Of a DNA stretch of 24,750 nucleotides, positions 21,186 to 24,750 are shown in pieces. Position 1 is the stretch's first letter, and every line of letters starts with the position of its first letter. The notes under the pieces were generated by a model, which did not search any database, was not told the origin of the DNA, and saw nothing but the letters and a program-made list of their open reading frames with translations. Location of the stretch: the NCBI GenBank assembly GCA_965262315.1, contig CBDHFJ010000181.1, forward strand, positions 1-24,750, in the 5' to 3' direction. The DNA comes from JBCCFK01 sp965262315 (GTDB lineage Bacteria; Actinomycetota; Acidimicrobiia; Acidimicrobiales; UBA8592). The translations under genes were made by a program, and so were the position numbers.

Positions 21186-21871
21186 CGACCGCACCTCCGC
21201 GCCGCATCGAGATCGCACCGTCGATCCTTCCCGCCGACTTCAGCCGCCTCGGGGAGGAGCTCCGCACGCTCGAGAAGGCCGGCGCCGACCGCATCCACTG
21301 GGACGTGATGGACGGGGTCTTCGTGCCGAACCTCACCGTCGGGCCCGACGTCGTGCGCTCGTGCCGGGAAGAGGTCGACCTCGTGTTCGAGGCGCACCTG
21401 ATGGTGGAGGACCCGGATCTGCTTGCCCCTCGCTACATCGACGCCGGCTGCGACCTGATCACCGTGCACGTCGAGTCGGTCCGCCACCTCGATCGCACGC
21501 TGAACGCCATCATCGATCACGGCGCCCGAGCAGCGGTGACCATGAACCCGTCCACTCCCCTCGAGAGCATCGACAACGTCCTGCATCTGGTCGACCAGGT
21601 CCTGATCATGACGGTCAACCCCGGCTTCGGCGGCCAGGCGTACATCTCGGCCCAGGAGCGCAAGGTGCGCCGGCTTCGTGCCGATCTGGCCGACCGCGGG
21701 CTCGATGTGGACATCGAGGTCGACGGCGGCATCTCACCAGCCACCATCGAAGACGCGACCCGGGCCGGCGCCAACGTCTTCGTGGCGGGAAGCGCCGTCT
21801 TCAAGGACCCCGAGGGCCCCGACCACGCCATCGACACCCTCAGGTCCCTGGCAGAGGCCGCTCGCGCCTGA
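21182..21871 (+). CDS. rpe: Ribulose-phosphate 3-epimerase
   Basis: A 229-residue TIM-barrel enzyme interconverting ribulose 5-phosphate and xylulose 5-phosphate in the pentose phosphate pathway. Seen are IAPSILPADFSRLGEEL, the metal-binding HWDVMDGVFVPN with Asp41 and Asp44, AHLMVEDPD, IMTVNPGFGGQ, the catalytic Asp in EVDGGIS, and the phosphate-binding VAGSAVFK near the C-terminus. Length is normal. It is preceded by an overlapping 9-codon ORF and followed 4 bp later by a lipoprotein gene, so the two are cotranscribed. Confidence 0.96.
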   Translation: MTTAPPRRIEIAPSILPADFSRLGEELRTLEKAGADRIHWDVMDGVFVPNLTVGPDVVRSCREEVDLVFEAHLMVEDPDLLAPRYIDAGCDLITVHVESVRHLDRTLNAIIDHGARAAVTMNPSTPLESIDNVLHLVDQVLIMTVNPGFGGQAYISAQERKVRRLRADLADRGLDVDIEVDGGISPATIEDATRAGANVFVAGSAVFKDPEGPDHAIDTLRSLAEAARA

Positions 21872-21875
21872 ACCC

Positions 21876-22328
21876 ATGCACCTCGCCAGCCGCGTGGCCG
21901 CGGCCCTGACCGCGCTCGTCACCGTCGTGGGCGCCTGCTCGTCGGACCCGCCTGAGGACCCGGAGGCCTTCTGCGCGGCATTTCGCGAGGCCACCACGGT
22001 GGCGGTCGGGGCCGGTCTCGAGCTCGACGACCCGGCGAGCGTCGCGAATGCGCTCGCGGACCTGGAGATCCTGGCCGAGCTCGCACCGGACGACCTCGCT
22101 GCGGACGCGGCCACGGTGTCGGCGGTCTACGACGAGGTGCTGACAGCGATCGCCGCCACGGCACCAGGCGCGCGCAGCGACGTGCTGCGCGAACTCCAGG
22201 GCAGGTTGGACGAAGCATCGGAGCCGGCCGCCCGACTCCAGACCTACGGAACCGAGACCTGCGGCATCACCTTCGACGCGCCGGCAGAGCCGACACCGAC
22301 GCCGACACCTCTCGACATCGACGACTGA
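21876..22328 (+). CDS. Small hypothetical lipoprotein
   Basis: A 150-residue protein with a lipoprotein signal peptide: basic start, hydrophobic core LTALVTVV and lipobox VGAC with Cys21 as the likely lipidated residue. The mature part begins SSDPPEDPEAFC, is helical and acidic, and ends with a Thr/Pro spacer (PTPTPTPLDIDD). Two more cysteines (EAFCAAF and TETCGIT) may form a disulfide. I do not recognise a named family. It follows rpe by 4 bp, with no functional link evident. Confidence 0.8.
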   Translation: MHLASRVAAALTALVTVVGACSSDPPEDPEAFCAAFREATTVAVGAGLELDDPASVANALADLEILAELAPDDLAADAATVSAVYDEVLTAIAATAPGARSDVLRELQGRLDEASEPAARLQTYGTETCGITFDAPAEPTPTPTPLDIDD

Positions 22329-22337
22329 GTCAGGCGG

Positions 22338-22352
22338 GGGCGGACACCGCCC
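22338..22352. terminator. Hairpin between convergent lipoprotein and clpP genes
   Basis: GGGCGG (22338-22343) and CCGCCC (22347-22352) form a 6-bp stem with a 3-nt loop in the 27-bp gap between the two stop codons. Confidence 0.45.
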
Positions 22353-22355
22353 GGC

Positions 22356-22955
22356 CTAGGAACCGACGTCGCCGCGCCGCTTGATGACGTGATCGACGAT
22401 GCCGTAGTCGCGGGCTTCCTCGGCGGTGAACCAGCGGTCGCGCTCGGAGTCCGCTTCGATCTGCTCGAGCGACTGGCCGGTGTGTTCGGCGATGCGTTCG
22501 GCCATCAGCTTCTTGATGTAGATGAGCTGTTCGGCCTGGATGGCGATGTCGGTGGCCTGGCCCTGCACGCCGGCGGAGGGCTGGTGCATCATGATGCGCG
22601 CGTGGGGCAGCGAGTAGCGCTTGCCGGGGGCGCCGGCACACAGCAGGAACTGACCCATGGAGGCGCCGAGGCCCATGCAGATGGTGGCCACGTCCGGCTT
22701 CACGAAGTTCATCGTGTCGTAGATGGCCATACCCGAGGTCACCGAGCCACCCGGCGAGTTGATGTAGAGCCAGATGTCGGCGTCACTGTCCTGGCCCTCG
22801 AGGTAGAGGAGCTGGGCGGTGATGAAGTTCGCGATCTCGTCGTTGACGTCGGTGCCCAGCATCACGATGCGGTTCTTGAGCAGCTGCGAGTAGACATCGA
22901 ACTGCCCGGAACCGCTGGGGCCATCGGCAGCGTGGGGCATCGGGGGCACGGTCAT
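22356..22955 (-). CDS. clpP: ATP-dependent Clp protease proteolytic subunit
   Basis: A 199-residue serine peptidase that forms the double-ring Clp chamber with ClpX or ClpC. The catalytic triad is complete: Ser99 in GLGASMGQF, His124 in RIMMHQPS and Asp173 in SERDRWF. YINSPGGSVTSGMAIYDTM and the C-terminal YGIVDHVI are standard. ATG at 22955 was chosen, with GGAG 10 nt upstream; the frame continues upstream into the tRNA without conserved sequence. Actinobacteria usually have two clpP genes; no second copy, tig or clpX is in the window. Confidence 0.95.
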   Translation of the reverse strand: MTVPPMPHAADGPSGSGQFDVYSQLLKNRIVMLGTDVNDEIANFITAQLLYLEGQDSDADIWLYINSPGGSVTSGMAIYDTMNFVKPDVATICMGLGASMGQFLLCAGAPGKRYSLPHARIMMHQPSAGVQGQATDIAIQAEQLIYIKKLMAERIAEHTGQSLEQIEADSERDRWFTAEEARDYGIVDHVIKRRGDVGS

Positions 22956-22993
22956 GTGAGCGTCACTCCAGGACTTGAATGAGGGTCTGGGGA

Positions 22994-22999
22994 AGGGTA
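22994..22999 (-). promoter_or_regulatory. -10 element of clpP
   Basis: TACCCT on the minus strand predicts a start near 22987 and a leader of about 32 nt. No -35 is evident. Confidence 0.35.
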
Positions 23000-23015
23000 T
23001 CCAGCCCCAACGCGA

Positions 23016-23037
23016 ACCGGGGGGAATCATTCCCGGT
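23016..23037 (-). terminator. Hairpin between tRNA-Leu and clpP
   Basis: GGGAA (23022-23026) and TTCCC (23030-23034) pair around a 3-nt loop, extended by ACC (23016-23018) with GGT (23035-23037) across a bulge. It lies 20 nt after the encoded CCA and may end the tRNA transcript. Confidence 0.45.
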
Positions 23038-23056
23038 GCGGGGCCGGATGGTGCAC

Positions 23057-23143
23057 TGGTGCGCCGGGTGGGACTTGAACCCACACGCCCTTTCGGGCAC
23101 AGGGACCTAAACCCTGCGCGTCTGCCAATTCCGCCACCGGCGC
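23057..23143 (-). tRNA. tRNA-Leu(UAG), CCA encoded
   Basis: The acceptor stem pairs GCGCCGG (5' end at 23143) with CCGGCGC, followed by discriminator A and an encoded CCA (23059-23057). The D-arm TGGCGGAATTGGCAGACGC and T-arm GGGTTCAAGTCCC are canonical. The anticodon stem CAGGG/CCCTG holds the loop TTTAGGT, giving anticodon UAG. The long variable arm (TGCCCGAAAGGGCG) and A73 are the marks of a class II leucine tRNA. It decodes CUA and possibly other CUN codons. Confidence 0.97.
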
Positions 23144-23163
23144 CGGATCTGGACCGCTGCCGC

Positions 23164-23169
23164 ATCGTA
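23164..23169 (-). promoter_or_regulatory. -10 element of tRNA-Leu
   Basis: TACGAT on the minus strand predicts a start about 14 nt before the mature tRNA 5' end. Confidence 0.45.
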
Positions 23170-23291
23170 CCGGGGTCGGCCGGGACCTCATGGCGACCGC
23201 GGCCGAGGAGTTCGGTGATCGACGAGATCCTCGGCGACCACGCCTACCCGGCCTGGCCGCCACCAGCACACACGGCGGAGCCGAGGGGCAC

Positions 23292-23297
23292 TACCGT
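23292..23297 (+). promoter_or_regulatory. -10 element for leaderless nuclease-lipoprotein mRNA
   Basis: TACCGT ends 7 nt before the ATG at 23305. Confidence 0.5.
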
Positions 23298-23304
23298 GCG
23301 CCCG

Positions 23305-24114
23305 ATGCTCCGCCGCACCTCAGCGCTCGTCGCGTGCCTCGCGCTGCTCTCGAGCGCCTGTGCCGCGAGTGACGTCGACGCCGAGGTCGCCGAGCCGATC
23401 GCGCAGGCCGCGGGCGCGACGGTCGAGCGGGTGATCGACGGCGACTCGCTCGAGCTCCGGTTGGACGGTGCGGTGGTCGAGGCTCGCCTGATCGGTGTGA
23501 ATGCCCCAGAACTCGCCGACTGTCAGGGGCCTGCCGCCCGAGACGCGCTGGAACGCGTGGTCGACGGCCAGGCCGTCGCCGTCTCCGACTTCGGGAGCGA
23601 CCGCTTCGACCGGCTGCTGGTGGAGCTGTCCATCGGTGACGAGAGTGTGAACGAGGCCCTCGTCCGGGCGGGCTGGGCGCTGGGCCTCCATGGCGACGAG
23701 CGAGACTGGACCGCCGAGATGGAGGCCGCGGCGGAAGCCGGTCTCGGCATGTGGGACGCCCCGGACCTCTGCGCTCCCCCGGCCGAGTCCCTGGTCATCG
23801 CCGACGTCGAGCCCGACCCTGCCGGTCCCGACGACGAGGTGCTCGAGGACGAGTGGGTCGAGATCGAGAACCCGGGAACCGAGCCGGTGGAGCTGACCGG
23901 CTGGGCGCTGCGTGACGAATCGACCACCAACCGTTTCGTGTTCGAGACCGGTGTCCTGCAGCCGGGCGAACGCCTCCGGCTTCGGACCGGATGCGGCACC
24001 GACGGAGGCGGCGACGTCTTCTGGTGCTCGTCGTCAGGAGTGTGGTCGAACCGCGGCGAGACGGTGTTGCTCCTCGCCCCCAGCGGGGCCATCGTCGACC
24101 GTCTCTTCCTCTGA
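23305..24114 (+). CDS. Lipoprotein with thermonuclease (SNase) domain and lamin-tail domain
   Basis: A 269-residue exported protein. Residues 1-19 are a signal peptide (LVACLALLSSAC) with Cys19 as a probable lipidation site; the lipobox SSAC is non-canonical at -3. Residues ~38-155 form a staphylococcal-nuclease domain: RVIDGDSLEL, then RLIGVNAPE with Arg61 and Glu69, and SDRFDRLL with Arg103, matching the three catalytic residues of SNase. Residues ~162-269 form a lamin-tail domain: WVEIENPGTEPVELTGWALRD, LQPGERLRLRTGCG, and VWSNRGETVLLLAPSG. Such domains often target nucleases to surfaces or DNA. ATG 23305 fits both the signal peptide and a leaderless -10. Likely role: cell-envelope degradation of nucleic acids. 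Confidence 0.88.
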   Translation: MLRRTSALVACLALLSSACAASDVDAEVAEPIAQAAGATVERVIDGDSLELRLDGAVVEARLIGVNAPELADCQGPAARDALERVVDGQAVAVSDFGSDRFDRLLVELSIGDESVNEALVRAGWALGLHGDERDWTAEMEAAAEAGLGMWDAPDLCAPPAESLVIADVEPDPAGPDDEVLEDEWVEIENPGTEPVELTGWALRDESTTNRFVFETGVLQPGERLRLRTGCGTDGGGDVFWCSSSGVWSNRGETVLLLAPSGAIVDRLFL

Positions 24115-24168
24115 GCTGCGCCAGTCACGGGTCCGCTCCGAGGGCAGCGGGCCGGTGGCAGGGCGGGG

Positions 24169-24750
24169 TCAGCTCGAGAGGTGGACTGCAAGGGCGCGGA
24201 AGGCCCGGCCTCGATGGCTGATCGCGTTCTTCGCGTCGTCGGTCATCTCGGCGAAGGTCGAACCGTCGCTGTCGACCGGCACGAAGACCGGGTCGTAGCC
24301 GAACCCGCCGACGCCGCGGGGCGTGTCGATGATCGTGCCCTCGACCACGCCGTGGGTGACGACCTCGGAGCCGTCGGGCCGCCGGATCAGCGCGACGGTA
24401 CGGAACCGCGCCGTGCGTTGTTCGGGCGGCACGCCGTCGAGCTCGGTGAGCAGCTTGGCGAGGTTTCGGGCGGCGTCTGCTTCCTCGCCGGCGTAGCGGG
24501 CAGAGTGCACGCCCGGGGCGCCGCCGAGCGCGTCGACCTCGAGCCCGGTGTCGTCCGCCACGGCGGCTTGACCGGTGGCCTCGCAGATCGCCACCGCCTT
24601 GAGGCGTGCGTTGCCCTCGAGCGTCGGCGCATCCTCGACCACGTCGCCCACCTCGGCGGGCCGAGGCAGCAGCTCGACCGCGTCGCCGAGGATGGCCGCG
24701 ATCTCCGCGACCTTGTTCGGATTGGCCGTGGCCGTGACCAGCGTCGGTCT
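24169..24750 (-). CDS. rdgB: Non-canonical purine NTP pyrophosphatase, RdgB/HAM1 family (5' end cut off)
   Basis: The frame runs off the window end, with ~194 codons present, so only a few N-terminal residues are missing. The enzyme hydrolyses ITP, dITP and XTP to monophosphates, keeping deaminated purines out of nucleic acids. The substrate-binding TANPNK motif is just inside the window, followed by DDTGLEVDALGGAPGVHSAR, GGFGYDPVF and SHRGRAF, all diagnostic. A GTG at 24651 opens a shorter frame but would delete the TANPNK motif, so it is not the start. Confidence 0.95.
   Translation of the reverse strand, partial: RPTLVTATANPNKVAEIAAILGDAVELLPRPAEVGDVVEDAPTLEGNARLKAVAICEATGQAAVADDTGLEVDALGGAPGVHSARYAGEEADAARNLAKLLTELDGVPPEQRTARFRTVALIRRPDGSEVVTHGVVEGTIIDTPRGVGGFGYDPVFVPVDSDGSTFAEMTDDAKNAISHRGRAFRALAVHLSS

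Noticed and set aside
23057..23143. tRNA-Leu considered as an integration site for a mobile element
   Set aside because: No integrase or duplicated tRNA 3' end is visible in the window, and flanking genes are housekeeping-like with uniform composition.

Overview
The window looks like ordinary chromosomal DNA from a high-GC actinobacterium, possibly an Acidimicrobiia-type lineage. That placement rests on codon bias, a complete actinobacterial-style menaquinone block, a group II truncated haemoglobin, an HBHA/phasin-like coiled-coil protein and many start codons that look leaderless. There is no integrase, IS element, CRISPR array or phage gene, and base usage is uniform. No large undescribed multigene system is evident. 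The unusual material is mostly in regulatory and non-coding DNA, plus one split membrane-protein gene.

Layout. 1-6100: the tail of a DMT permease, a 7-bp tandem repeat (9 copies), then a minus-strand group (soluble CZB chemoreceptor, saccharopine-dehydrogenase-like reductase, dienelactone-hydrolase-like enzyme), followed on the plus strand by a DUF4389 membrane protein, a VOC protein and a second DMT permease. 6146-8207: a sigma-70-family (ECF-like) sigma factor followed by a membrane protein that appears split by a frameshift and carries a very acidic repeat domain. 8250-10855: VOC protein and SDR dehydrogenase (4-bp overlap), convergent with an amidohydrolase. 10887-13794: VCBS/FG-GAP membrane protein and truncated haemoglobin on the minus strand, divergent from a small XRE regulator, then an HBHA/phasin-like protein. 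14173-19496: a LOG-family protein, menE on the plus strand, and menC-menH-menD transcribed together on the minus strand. 19497-19897 is the largest gene-free gap and appears to encode a structured RNA leader or sRNA upstream of menD. 19898-24750: an RNA uridine methyltransferase, rpe, a lipoprotein, clpP, tRNA-Leu(UAG), a nuclease/lamin-tail lipoprotein and the start-truncated rdgB.

How they work together. MenD, MenH, MenC and MenE catalyse consecutive steps from isochorismate to o-succinylbenzoyl-CoA; their overlapping starts imply translational coupling of menD-menH and menH-menC. The sigma factor and its downstream membrane protein look like a signalling pair. The haemoglobin and the VCBS protein are probably cotranscribed.

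A recurring feature is a hexamer TA(G/C)(G/C)(G/C)T ending exactly 6 nt (sometimes 7-9 nt) before a start codon. It supports leaderless transcription and was used here to choose several starts. All functional calls come from reading motifs by eye; no database search was run.
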